Shown here: one piece after another, positions 1 to 7,672 of the stretch
How the letters are laid out: every line of letters starts with the position of its first letter
Position numbering within the stretch: the stretch's first letter is position 1
Origin: Sulfurospirillum arcachonense
Lineage (GTDB): Bacteria; Campylobacterota; Campylobacteria; Campylobacterales; Sulfurospirillaceae
DNA: 22,136 nucleotides
Assembly (NCBI GenBank): GCA_015662785.1
Contig: DQTM01000079.1
Coordinates: 1 to 22,136, forward strand
Reading direction: 5' to 3'
The notes under the pieces: model-generated
Databases searched by the model: none
What the model saw: only the letters and a program-made list of their open reading frames with translations
Told to the model about the DNA's origin: nothing
Position numbers and translations under genes: made by a program

Positions 1-956
1 CAATAATAGCGCAAGTCAAACTGTTAAATGCAAAGAGTGGACAAGTAGATACTCAAAAAATATACAAAATTTCAAAACAAAATCGTTATCCTTTTTTAGC
101 ACATAAAATAGCAGTTGAACTTAATGACAAGATAGGTGCTCCTAGTATAAATTGGATGGAGCAGTTTGTTATTTTTGCAAAACACACAGATAGTAAAAAA
201 AGTGAAATTGTTATTTCTGACTATACATTAAGCTTTCAAAAAACTATTGTTAAAGGCGGATTGAATATATTTCCAAAGTGGGCAAACAAAGTTCAAAATG
301 CTTTTTACTATACTTCATACAATGGTGCTAAACCAACTTTATATAGAGTAGATGTAAGAAGTGGTAAGAGAAAAAGAATTATATCTAGTGAGGGAATGTT
401 AGTATGTTCAGATGTCTCAAAAGATGAGACAAAACTACTCATCACTATGGCTCCAAATGATCAAGCTGATATTTATGTGTATGACATTAATACAAAAGAT
501 TTAGAAAAAGTAACGTCATATAGTGGTATAGATGTTAATGGTGGCTTTATAGATGACGATAAGCGTGTTGTTTTTGTTTCTGATAGACTAGGTTACCCAA
601 ATATATTTGCACAAAAGATTGGGAGTAGAAGTGTTGAGCAGATGGTATATCATGGAAGAAACAATAACTCAGTTTCAGCATATGATAATTATATCGTTTA
701 CTCAAGCCGTGAAAAAACAAGTGAATTTGGTGCTAAAACATTTAATCTCTATTTGATTTCAACAAAAACAGATTATATACGCCAACTTACAGCAACAGGA
801 AAAAACCTATATCCAAGATTTGCTGATGATGGTGAGACAATTATGTTTATAAAATACTACAATAACCAGAGTGCATTAGGGGTTATTCGTCTAAATGCAA
901 ACAAAAGTTATCATTTTCCATTAAAAGTTGGAAAAATACAGTCCATTGATTGGTAA
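1..956 (+). CDS. tolB: TolB, Tol-Pal translocation protein (5'-truncated by window edge)
   Basis: The reading frame is open from base 3 with no start codon, so this is the C-terminal part (about 317 residues) of a protein that begins before the window. It reads as the TolB beta-propeller: repeated blades with motifs such as DIYVYDIN, VVFVSDRLGYPNIF and LYLISTKTDYIRQLT, which match the WD40-like TolB repeats. TolB is a periplasmic protein that binds Pal and takes part in outer-membrane invagination and envelope integrity. The internal ATG at 156 is not the true start, because propeller sequence continues upstream of it (for example PSINWMEQF across 140-170). It is followed 53 bases later by pal and then cpoB, the usual tol order. 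The identification rests on the repeats plus this context. Confidence 0.9.
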   Translation, partial: IIAQVKLLNAKSGQVDTQKIYKISKQNRYPFLAHKIAVELNDKIGAPSINWMEQFVIFAKHTDSKKSEIVISDYTLSFQKTIVKGGLNIFPKWANKVQNAFYYTSYNGAKPTLYRVDVRSGKRKRIISSEGMLVCSDVSKDETKLLITMAPNDQADIYVYDINTKDLEKVTSYSGIDVNGGFIDDDKRVVFVSDRLGYPNIFAQKIGSRSVEQMVYHGRNNNSVSAYDNYIVYSSREKTSEFGAKTFNLYLISTKTDYIRQLTATGKNLYPRFADDGETIMFIKYYNNQSALGVIRLNANKSYHFPLKVGKIQSIDW

Positions 957-1009
957 TTTAAGAAAAAGATGATAAACTAACGATAAATTAATATAAAAAA
1001 GGGGTAGAG

Positions 1010-1576
1010 ATGAAATTACTACTAGCAAGCTTAACATTGGCAATGCTAATATTTACGGGATGTAGTCAAAAGAATCCAGATGTGGACATGACAGGAAAAG
1101 ATGGTAAGAGTACAGAGGTAAATGCAGATAAAAAAGCAGATGATCTTTCTGGTATGGATTCAACTAACGGCACTTCATCTGATATGAATAAAGATGCTGC
1201 TGCAAATGTAGTTGCAGATGCTATTGCAGCTCTAGAAAGTGATGTAAATAAAATATATTTTGATTTTGACAAGTATGATATTCGTTCAGATATGGAAGGT
1301 CAAATTAAGTCAAATGCAAGACTGTTGAATTCAATGAAAGCAAAAGATTTTTCAATCAAGATAGAAGGAAACTCTGATGAGTGGGGTACTGATGAGTATA
1401 ACTATGCGTTAGCTTTAAAAAGAGCTAAAAGTGTAAAAGAGTCTTTGGCAACTTATGGTGTTGATTCATCTCGTATTATGATAGTATCTTTTGGTGAGAG
1501 TAATCCTGCTTGTAAAGAGAGTAATAAAGCTTGTTGGGATAAAAACAGAAGAGCAGAATTTAAACTACTTCCATAG
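1010..1576 (+). CDS. pal: Pal, peptidoglycan-associated OmpA-like lipoprotein
   Basis: The 188-residue protein has a lipoprotein signal: Lys2, a hydrophobic stretch and a lipobox ending FTGC, so Cys18 should be lipidated and anchored in the outer membrane. Residues 20-75 are a polar Asp/Lys/Ser-rich linker. Residues 80-188 are an OmpA-like peptidoglycan-binding domain with IYFDFDKYDIR, DEWGTDEYNYALALKRA and a terminal NRRAEF. The block usually reading EGHxDERGT is EGNSDEWGT here, as I recall for the Campylobacter Omp18 protein, so this is probably a lineage variant. Two extra cysteines lie near the end (NPACKESNKACW) and could form a disulfide. An AGGGG-like ribosome site precedes the ATG. 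Pal works with TolB (upstream) and CpoB (downstream). Confidence 0.95.
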   Translation: MKLLLASLTLAMLIFTGCSQKNPDVDMTGKDGKSTEVNADKKADDLSGMDSTNGTSSDMNKDAAANVVADAIAALESDVNKIYFDFDKYDIRSDMEGQIKSNARLLNSMKAKDFSIKIEGNSDEWGTDEYNYALALKRAKSVKESLATYGVDSSRIMIVSFGESNPACKESNKACWDKNRRAEFKLLP

Positions 1577-1587
1577 TAAAAATTTTA

Positions 1588-2469
1588 ATGAAAAAAATTA
1601 TAACTACTTGGCTAATTGTGACTTGTTCACTCTTAGCCAATGAGCCTTCGGTTTATGGTGCTGGAAATTTAGATAGTGCCAATCCGTATGGTTTAACTTC
1701 AAGTGAAAAACATATTCTCAAAAATAGTGACAAAGTAAAAGATTTGGCAGAGGGTGTTGGCAGTGTCAAAATAAAGCTAAATCGTATAAATGAAAATTAT
1801 GAAGGTCTGCGTTCTGTGACTGAAGCATTTGGTTCTAAAATTGCTAAAGTTGACAAAAAAATATTTGCTTTACAAGAAAATTCAACTACTAAAGATACAA
1901 CTATAGCTGCTCTTCAAGAAGAAGTATTAGAATTAAAAACTTATGTTAATGAGAGTAGAGCTTTACAAGATGCTAATCAAGAAAAAATAAAATTAGTTCT
2001 TGGTGAACTTAGTTCACTTATAGACTCTATCAATAACAACTATGTCTCAAAAGAATCTTTTTCAAAGCTAGAAGCAGAAGTAACAAGATTGCAAGTATCA
2101 AAAAAAGTTTCGTCAGTTTCAACTAAAAGTGGCGCAACACTGCTTAAAGAAGGCACTTCACTATTTAACAAAAAATCATATAGTGAATCAAAACTAAGAT
2201 TTACTCAGCTTATTAAAAAGAACTATAAACCAGCGCGTAGTAATTTTTACTTAGGTGAGATAGCATATTTTCAAAAGTCATATACAACAGCAATAGAGCA
2301 TTACAAAAAAAGTATTTCACTTTATGATAAAGCTGATTATATGCCGGTACTTCTATATCATACAGGGATATCATTTAGTAAATTAAAAAAGAGTTCACAA
2401 GCAACTCAGTTTTTTAATGCCTTAAAACAGAGTTATCCTGACTCAAAAGAAGCTAAATCTATTAACTAA
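1588..2469 (+). CDS. cpoB: CpoB/YbgF-like Tol-Pal system periplasmic protein
   Basis: The 293-residue protein starts with a Sec-type signal (basic MKK, hydrophobic core, possible cut after SLLA at residue 18). Residues about 50-165 are rich in heptad-like Leu/Ile/Lys/Glu and should form a coiled coil. Residues about 185-293 hold tetratricopeptide repeats (motifs KEGTSLFNKKSYSESKLRF, NFYLGEIAYFQKSYTTAIEHY and YHTGISFSKL). This coiled coil plus TPR order, directly after pal by 11 bases, is the CpoB (YbgF) arrangement. In Enterobacteria CpoB links the Tol machinery to peptidoglycan synthesis during division; that role is inferred here. It is the last gene of the tol group, because a promoter-like element follows before slyD. 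Confidence 0.85.
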   Translation: MKKIITTWLIVTCSLLANEPSVYGAGNLDSANPYGLTSSEKHILKNSDKVKDLAEGVGSVKIKLNRINENYEGLRSVTEAFGSKIAKVDKKIFALQENSTTKDTTIAALQEEVLELKTYVNESRALQDANQEKIKLVLGELSSLIDSINNNYVSKESFSKLEAEVTRLQVSKKVSSVSTKSGATLLKEGTSLFNKKSYSESKLRFTQLIKKNYKPARSNFYLGEIAYFQKSYTTAIEHYKKSISLYDKADYMPVLLYHTGISFSKLKKSSQATQFFNALKQSYPDSKEAKSIN

Positions 2470-2489
2470 GATTTCATCAATAACCATTA

Positions 2490-2498
2490 TGGTATAAT
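2490..2498 (+). promoter_or_regulatory. Extended -10 promoter for the slyD-fabD-udk gene group
   Basis: The 60-base gap between cpoB and slyD contains TGGTATAAT, that is TGn followed by a perfect TATAAT at 2493-2498. There is no good -35 hexamer at the expected place, which fits an extended -10 promoter. A short palindrome, ACCAT-T-ATGGT at 2483-2493, overlaps it. A 10-base imperfect inverted repeat (2499-2520, one mismatch) covers the start region and ends in the AAGG of the slyD ribosome site. These overlaps could be operators, but short repeats are common in AT-rich DNA. Confidence 0.55.
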
Positions 2499-2529
2499 CC
2501 TTAGTTTTAAAAAACCAAGGAGAAAATTT

Positions 2530-3126
2530 ATGGCAATAAATGACAATCAAGTCGTTTCAATCAGTTATGAATTGAAAGACGTTGCTAGTGGGGAAGTGAT
2601 AGATAGTAATCTTGAAGCTGCTCCATTAACATTTATCGTAGGAAAAGGTCAAATAATCCCAGGCCTAGAGAATGAGCTAAAAAGCTTATCACAAGGGGAT
2701 AGTGCAGATATAGAAGTAGCTGCAAAAGATGGATATGGTGAGTATGACGAAGCAGCAGTTCAATCTCTTCCAAAAGAGCAATTTGCTGGATTAGAGATAA
2801 GCGAAGGTATGACTCTTTATGGTCAAGGCGAAGATGGCGGAACAGTTCAAGTTATAGTTAAAAGCTTTAATGATGAAACTGTAAATGTAGATTTTAATCA
2901 TCCTTTAGCTGGAAAAGATCTTCTTTTTGCTATTAGCATAACTGAAGTTCGTGAAGCTACCGCAGATGAGTTACTAAACGGATTCGTTGGTGCTCCTGCA
3001 AGTAGCGGCGGTTGTGGATGCTCAGAAGGTGGCAGTTGTCACACTACAGAAGAAAAAGAAGCAAAAACAGCAAAAGCAGACGATCACGAATGTTGTGGTG
3101 GTACGGGCGGCTGTGGATCACACTAG
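2530..3126 (+). CDS. slyD: SlyD-like FKBP-type peptidyl-prolyl isomerase with metal-binding tail
   Basis: The 198-residue protein is a cytoplasmic prolyl cis-trans isomerase and chaperone of the SlyD type. The FKBP half (residues 1-75) carries FIVGKGQIIPGLENEL and DGYGEYDE. The inserted IF-type flap follows (75-125), and the FKBP fold closes with NHPLAGKDLLFAI. From residue 158 the tail is rich in Gly, Cys and His (Cys 162, 164, 170, 188, 189, 195; His 171, 187, 198), as in SlyD proteins that bind nickel and feed hydrogenase or urease maturation; that partner role is inferred. The start has a strong site (AAGGAG, 2517-2522). The stop overlaps the likely GTG start of the next gene by 14 bases, so the two should be translationally linked. 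Confidence 0.92.
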   Translation: MAINDNQVVSISYELKDVASGEVIDSNLEAAPLTFIVGKGQIIPGLENELKSLSQGDSADIEVAAKDGYGEYDEAAVQSLPKEQFAGLEISEGMTLYGQGEDGGTVQVIVKSFNDETVNVDFNHPLAGKDLLFAISITEVREATADELLNGFVGAPASSGGCGCSEGGSCHTTEEKEAKTAKADDHECCGGTGGCGSH

Positions 3127-3877
3127 TTACATAGCTAACTCAAGAGCCTCTTTGGAGGCTCTTAAATCAGCAAACCTACTGAAAAGTCTTAACATTAATG
3201 CCATAATAATTGGTGAATGTGGAACAGGAAAAGAGACTTTAGCAAAGTTTATACTTCCAAAAGCACAGGTTGTTGATGGAAGATCCCTCTCAGAAGTACT
3301 ATCTTTTATAAGTACAAATGATTTAATTATTATTAAAAATTTTGATAAAATATCAAATTACCAAAAACTTCAAAATGCAATAGATGAGTATAAAACAAGA
3401 GTTATAGCAACATCAAGAACTGAACTGTTAGATAGAATAAGCAGTGATTTTTTTAGTTTAAAAATAACTATACCTCCTTTAACACAAAGAGAAGAGGACA
3501 TAGAACCCCTTGTTAATAAGTTTTTTAAAGAGGTATCGACTATATTTGGAAACGATAGTAGCGATGTATCTTTAAAAGATTTAAATCTTGATTTATCTAG
3601 AAATTGTCACTCTTTACGAAAATCTGTTTACGCAAAGTATCTTATAAGCTCATTTTGTGAAGAAGATGTAATGCAAGTAATGGAAGAATTTTTATCAAAA
3701 AAACTTGGTGGAAGAAATGACTATAGAAATCAGTTGTATCTTTTTGATGTGCCAATGCTTAGAAGTGGATTTAAAAAGTTTAATTCTCAGTTAAACATGA
3801 GTGAAAAATTTGGACTTAATAGAAATACTCTTAGAAAAAAAATAAATGATTATAAAGACAAATACAAATTACAATAA
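3113..3877 (+). CDS. Degenerate sigma-54-activator-like AAA+ protein with Fis-type C-terminal helix-turn-helix
   Basis: The frame is open upstream to 2987, but that part lies over slyD and reads as low-complexity shadow sequence. The GTG at 3113 gives a compact 254-residue protein overlapping slyD by 14 bases; no ATG is available near it. Residues 34-42 are a clear Walker A (GECGTGKET). Residues 113-130 match the end of the NtrC-family AAA+ domain (PPLTQREEDIEPL against PPLRERxEDIPxL). The C-terminus (LNRNTLRKKINDYK) is a Fis-type DNA-binding helix-turn-helix. Only about 30 residues separate Walker A from a Walker B-like LIIIKNFDKI with Lys in place of the catalytic Glu, so the GAFTGA sigma-54 contact loop is missing, and the usual arginine fingers are not seen. 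It is probably a DNA-binding protein that cannot activate sigma-54. Target unknown. Confidence 0.7.
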   Translation: MDHTSYIANSRASLEALKSANLLKSLNINAIIIGECGTGKETLAKFILPKAQVVDGRSLSEVLSFISTNDLIIIKNFDKISNYQKLQNAIDEYKTRVIATSRTELLDRISSDFFSLKITIPPLTQREEDIEPLVNKFFKEVSTIFGNDSSDVSLKDLNLDLSRNCHSLRKSVYAKYLISSFCEEDVMQVMEEFLSKKLGGRNDYRNQLYLFDVPMLRSGFKKFNSQLNMSEKFGLNRNTLRKKINDYKDKYKLQ

Positions 3878-3886
3878 AGGTAAATA

Positions 3887-4813
3887 ATGAGCAAAAATAT
3901 TTTTATATTTCCTGGACAAGGAAGCCAAAAAGTTGGCATGGGAAAAGATTTTTATGATAACGATGCATTGGCTCGTGAAATGGTTGAAAAAGCAAGTCAA
4001 AGATTAGATTTAGATTTTACAAAATTACTATTTGAAGAGAATGACAAGCTTGAGTTAACCCAGTATACTCAACCTGCAATTTTACTTGTAAGTAGTATTG
4101 CTCATGCACTATTTGTTAAAGAGAATAAAAACACTCCTTTGATGGCCTTAGGTCATTCACTTGGTGAATTCTCAGCTTTGAGTGCTGTTGGAGCTATAAA
4201 CTATCTTGATGCTGTTGAGTTAGTTCATAAACGTGGTATTTTTATGCAAAAGGCTTGTGAAAATATAAATGCAGGAATGATGGCACTTATTGGTTTGAGT
4301 GATGAGAGTGTAGAAGAGATTACAACTATTCAAAGAGAAAATGGAAAAAAAGTATGGGCTGCAAACTATAACTGTGATGGGCAGATAGTTGTTGCTGGAG
4401 ATAAAGATGATTTAGGTTCATTGGAAGTAGTTTTTAAGGAAGCTGGTGCAAAAAGAGCGATACTTCTCAACATGTCTGTTGCATCTCACTGTCCGCTTCT
4501 TCAAAGTGCAATAGCTTCACTTGGCGAGTACCTAGAGAAGTATCTGAAAGATGATTTTTTAGCTCCTATCGTTTCAAATGCAACGGCAGATTTATATAGC
4601 AGTAAGAAAGAGGCTTTAGACGTACTTTCTCGTCAGCTAATTTCACCTGTCAAGTATAAACATTCGATTGTACATGTAGAGGCTAAAGCAGATAATTTTA
4701 TAGAGTTTGGTGCAACTGTTTTAAAAGGACTAAATAGACGTTCAACTAAAAAACCAACGCATTGTATAACAGATATGGAGTCTTTAGAGAAAGTGTTAAG
4801 CGAATTATCATGA
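3887..4813 (+). CDS. fabD: Malonyl-CoA:ACP transacylase
   Basis: The 308-residue cytoplasmic enzyme loads malonyl groups from malonyl-CoA onto acyl carrier protein, the entry step for chain extension in type II fatty-acid synthesis. The N-terminal FPGQGSQ (residues 8-14) and the nucleophile elbow GHSLGE with Ser91 are both present. Arg116 (in HKRGIFM) and His201 (in ASHCPLL) fill the other active-site positions. Length is normal for FabD. It starts at an ATG after AAAGGT and lies 9 bases after the AAA+ gene. Its TGA stop overlaps the ATG of the next gene (ATGA at 4810-4813), which indicates coupled translation. accD, another malonyl-CoA pathway gene, lies some 10 kb downstream in the window. 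Confidence 0.97.
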   Translation: MSKNIFIFPGQGSQKVGMGKDFYDNDALAREMVEKASQRLDLDFTKLLFEENDKLELTQYTQPAILLVSSIAHALFVKENKNTPLMALGHSLGEFSALSAVGAINYLDAVELVHKRGIFMQKACENINAGMMALIGLSDESVEEITTIQRENGKKVWAANYNCDGQIVVAGDKDDLGSLEVVFKEAGAKRAILLNMSVASHCPLLQSAIASLGEYLEKYLKDDFLAPIVSNATADLYSSKKEALDVLSRQLISPVKYKHSIVHVEAKADNFIEFGATVLKGLNRRSTKKPTHCITDMESLEKVLSELS

Positions 4814-5565
4814 ATTTGACACTTGTCCAAAATATCCCAAAACTAAAGAAGATGAGTTTTGATAAGTTTGAAGAAGAACTTAGTAAAATAGATTCTGATT
4901 TAGTTGTTTTTCCAGAACTTGCACTTAATGGCTATATGTTAAAAGACGCAGTTTTTGAAGATGCTTATTCTATGAGTGAAATTGAAAAATTTGCAACTCT
5001 AAGTAAAAAGAAGGATATAGTTTTTGGATGTGTTTTAAAAATAGGACACAAAATACACAATAGCGCAGTATATTGTAGTGGTGGAGAAGTATTACATGTA
5101 CACCATAAAAATATACTTCCAAACTATGGACTCTTTCAAGAGGCTCGTTTCTTTTTTGAGGGCGAGAAGATGGATAGTTTTGAGACAAGTTTTGGTGAAG
5201 TTTTGATGGTTGTTTGTGAAGAGATGTTTAGTGCAAAAGTTATAGAAAAAATAGCTTCAACTAAACCTCAACTTCTCATAATTTTAGCAAATTCACCAGC
5301 TCGTGGTTTTGAAGATGACAAGCTTCTTATAGAACACCAATGGAACTCACTTTTAACTACAAGTGCAATTCTCTCAGGTGCGAATGTAGTATTTGTAAAT
5401 CGCGTAGGGTTTGAAGATGGACTTGGTTTTTGGGGTGGAAGTAGACACATAAACCCAAAAGGTGAAGTAGTAAAAAAAGCAGAACTTTTTGAAAAAGAGT
5501 TCTTACATGTAGTGTTAGATAAGCACATCTCAAAAACACAAAAATATTTATTGAGAATAAAATAA
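4810..5565 (+). CDS. Carbon-nitrogen hydrolase, NadE glutaminase-domain-like (stand-alone)
   Basis: The start chosen is the ATG in the ATGA overlap with fabD, giving 251 residues; an upstream in-frame ATG at 4762 would lie deep in fabD. The nitrilase-superfamily triad is visible: Glu36 in FPELALNGY, Lys100 in HHKNILPNYG and Cys136 in VVCEEM. The segment LPNYGLFQEARFF after the lysine is typical of the glutaminase domain of glutamine-dependent NAD synthetase, which releases ammonia from glutamine. The synthetase half is absent, so the protein could supply ammonia to a separate short NadE or act as another omega-amidase or nitrilase. Superfamily membership is firm; the NadE partner role is inference. 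mtnN follows after 10 bases. Confidence 0.8.
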   Translation: MNLTLVQNIPKLKKMSFDKFEEELSKIDSDLVVFPELALNGYMLKDAVFEDAYSMSEIEKFATLSKKKDIVFGCVLKIGHKIHNSAVYCSGGEVLHVHHKNILPNYGLFQEARFFFEGEKMDSFETSFGEVLMVVCEEMFSAKVIEKIASTKPQLLIILANSPARGFEDDKLLIEHQWNSLLTTSAILSGANVVFVNRVGFEDGLGFWGGSRHINPKGEVVKKAELFEKEFLHVVLDKHISKTQKYLLRIK

Positions 5566-5575
5566 GGATAATTAG

Positions 5576-6271
5576 ATGAAATTAGCAATAATGGGTGCAA
5601 TGCCTGAAGAAATAGAACCACTTTTAGAATTTTTTGGAAAATATGAAACTGTAAATTATGCAAATAATAACTACTATGTTGTGAACCATAAAGGCAATGA
5701 AATAGTTATAGCTTATAGTAAAATAGGAAAAGTAAATTCAACTATAATAGCATGTACCATGATACAAAAGTTTGGTTGTGAAAAACTTCTTTTTAGTGGA
5801 GTTGCAGGTGCTGTCAGTCCTGATCTTAAAGTTGGCGATTTAGTAGTGGCTACAAAGTTAGCTCAACATGATTTGGATATATCTGCTTTTGGACACCCTT
5901 ATGGATTTGTTCCTGAAGGTTCAGTTTACGAAGAGGCTGATGCTAAGCTTATAGAGATTGCAAAAGATGTGGCGAGTGAAAAAAATATAGATTTAAAAGA
6001 TGGTATTATTGTAACTGGTGACCAATTCGTTTGTGATAGTGAGCGAAAAAATTGGATAGCAAAGACTTTTGATGCGAGTGCTTTAGAGATGGAAGGTGCA
6101 AGTGTAGCAGTTACATGTAACGCTTTAAATATCCCATTTTTTATACTTCGTGCTATAAGTGACGCGGCAGATATGGATGCAAGTTTTAGTTTTGATGAGT
6201 TTTTAGAGACATCAGCTAAAATAAGTGCTGATTTTGTTATAGCGATGGTAGAAAAAATAATAAATGATTAA
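5576..6271 (+). CDS. mtnN: 5'-methylthioadenosine/S-adenosylhomocysteine nucleosidase
   Basis: The 231-residue enzyme opens with the family signature MKLAIMGAMPEEIEPLL. Glu12, Glu173 (in ALEMEGASVA) and Asp196 (in RAISDAAD) correspond to the catalytic Glu12, Glu174 and Asp197 of the E. coli enzyme. It cleaves adenine from methylthioadenosine and S-adenosylhomocysteine, by-products of SAM use. In Campylobacterota the same enzyme also hydrolyses 6-amino-6-deoxyfutalosine in the futalosine route to menaquinone (MqnB role); this is established for relatives and inferred here. The end overlaps the ttcA-like gene by 8 bases. One TACATGTA octamer, extended to a 12-bp palindrome, lies at 6110-6121. 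Confidence 0.96.
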   Translation: MKLAIMGAMPEEIEPLLEFFGKYETVNYANNNYYVVNHKGNEIVIAYSKIGKVNSTIIACTMIQKFGCEKLLFSGVAGAVSPDLKVGDLVVATKLAQHDLDISAFGHPYGFVPEGSVYEEADAKLIEIAKDVASEKNIDLKDGIIVTGDQFVCDSERKNWIAKTFDASALEMEGASVAVTCNALNIPFFILRAISDAADMDASFSFDEFLETSAKISADFVIAMVEKIIND

Positions 6272-7019
6272 TATAAGTAAAAAACTTTTACGCACAACAG
6301 GTCGCACTGTAATGAAATATAACCTCATAAAAGAGGGCGATAAAATTCTTCTTGGACTTAGTGGAGGGAAAGACTCTTTATGTATGGCTCATGTTTTTAA
6401 ACACTTGCAACGTGTTTCTCCTATAAAATTTGAGTTTAAAGCAGTTACTATTTCTTATGGAATGGGTGAAAATTTAGAGACTTTAAAAGAACACTGTAAA
6501 GAATATGATATAGACCATGAAGTGTTCGATACTAAAATCTTTGAGCTTTCAAAAGAAAAAATTAGAAAAAATTCATCTTTTTGTAGTTTCTTTTCTCGTA
6601 TGAGAAGAGGAGCCTTATACTCTTATGCAAAAGATAATGGTTATGAAAAACTTGCTCTCGCTCATCACTTAGATGATGCCGTAGAGAGTTTTTTTATGAA
6701 CTTTAGTTACAATGGAAAACTTCGTTCTATGCCTCCTGTTTACAAAGCAGGCAATGGTTTAGAAGTAATCCGACCTTTTATACATGTAAGAGAACGCCAA
6801 CTTCGTGAACAAGCAAAAGAACATAATATGCCGACTATTGGGGATGAAGCTTGTCCTGCTATGAGGTTTGACATTAAGATGCCAGTAGCTCGTGCAAAAA
6901 CGAAAGATATGTTAGCAAAAATGGAAGAAGAGAACAAAGAACTATTTGTTTCACTTAAAACTGCTTTTGAGAATATCAATACTTCTAGCTTTTGTGAAGA
7001 AGAGTATTTAGTAAGATAA
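6264..7019 (+). CDS. ttcA: TtcA-family tRNA 2-thiolation protein with an altered cluster cysteine
   Basis: The 251-residue protein belongs to the PP-loop ATP pyrophosphatase family: residues 33-38 are SGGKDS, and AHHLDDAVESFFMN matches the conserved HH.DD segment. TtcA thiolates cytidine 32 of some tRNAs, using an iron-sulfur cluster held by three cysteines. Here FCSFFSRMRRGALY keeps the first cysteine (Cys107), but the second, normally in CxxC, is Phe110. A third cysteine, Cys198 in DEACPAM, could match the C-terminal ligand of E. coli TtcA. The protein is shorter than E. coli TtcA (about 310 residues). The family call is solid; whether it does exactly the TtcA reaction is less certain. It overlaps mtnN by 8 bases. 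Confidence 0.8.
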   Translation: MINISKKLLRTTGRTVMKYNLIKEGDKILLGLSGGKDSLCMAHVFKHLQRVSPIKFEFKAVTISYGMGENLETLKEHCKEYDIDHEVFDTKIFELSKEKIRKNSSFCSFFSRMRRGALYSYAKDNGYEKLALAHHLDDAVESFFMNFSYNGKLRSMPPVYKAGNGLEVIRPFIHVRERQLREQAKEHNMPTIGDEACPAMRFDIKMPVARAKTKDMLAKMEEENKELFVSLKTAFENINTSSFCEEEYLVR

Positions 7020-7039
7020 AATAGAGACAAGGAAAGTTA

Positions 7040-7672
7040 ATGGAAAGTTGTATATTTGTAGGTGTTGCAGGAGGAAGTGGATCTGGTAAAACTACAGTTG
7101 CGCATAATCTTATAAAAGCTTTTAGTCCTGAGGAAGCGGTATTAATCCAACAAGATGCATACTATAAAGAGATTAAAAACAGGTCTTTAGAAGAGAGAGC
7201 TAAGACTAATTTTGATCATCCTAATGCTATAGAGTTTGAACTTTTAAAGGAACATTTGATAGCACTTAAAAACTCTAACTCTATAAACAAACCTGTATAT
7301 GATTTTACAACTCATCTAAGAAAAGATGAAAAAATAGTTATAAAACCTTCTAAAATAGTTATTGTTGAAGGCATACTTGTATTGGCTGTCCCTGAGATAA
7401 GAGATATACTTGATGTAAAAATATTTGTAGATACTGATGCTGATGAAATGCTTTTAAGACGAGTAGAGAGAGATATAAAAGAACGTGATAGAACTTTTGA
7501 TTGTATTAAAGAGCAGTACTTAGAAACTGTTAAACCTATGTATTTAGAGTTTTGCGAACCTTCAAAAAGATATGCAGATATAATCATACCTCGTGGTGGT
7601 GAGAATAAAATAGCAGTAAATATGGTTTTAGCAAAATTAAAAAGATACCTTAAAGAAGGTAATTTAAGTTAA
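7040..7672 (+). CDS. udk: Uridine kinase
   Basis: The 210-residue cytoplasmic kinase phosphorylates uridine and cytidine with ATP or GTP in pyrimidine salvage. The P-loop GGSGSGKTT lies at residues 11-19. QQDAYYK, NFDHPNAIEFELL, PVYDFTTHLR and the VERDIKERDRTFD segment (the RDxxxR-type region of uridine kinases) are all present. An AAGG ribosome site precedes the ATG. It lies 20 bases after the ttcA-like gene and is the last gene of the rightward group starting at slyD. recO faces it with 20 bases between the two stop codons, and an 11-bp inverted repeat across the two gene ends may stop transcription from both sides. Confidence 0.96.
   Translation: MESCIFVGVAGGSGSGKTTVAHNLIKAFSPEEAVLIQQDAYYKEIKNRSLEERAKTNFDHPNAIEFELLKEHLIALKNSNSINKPVYDFTTHLRKDEKIVIKPSKIVIVEGILVLAVPEIRDILDVKIFVDTDADEMLLRRVERDIKERDRTFDCIKEQYLETVKPMYLEFCEPSKRYADIIIPRGGENKIAVNMVLAKLKRYLKEGNLS

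Noticed and set aside
2987..3112. N-terminal extension of the AAA+/Fis-like protein starting at the ATG at 2987.
   Set aside because: This part lies in another frame over the SlyD Cys/His-rich tail and reads as low-complexity Val/Ala/Gln/Lys sequence caused by that tail's codons; the family resemblance starts only after the GTG at 3113.
4762..4809. ATG at 4762 as start of the NadE-like hydrolase.
   Set aside because: It would overlap fabD by over 50 bases, and the added residues do not resemble the family; the ATG at 4810 gives the normal short strand MNLTLVQN and an ATGA junction.
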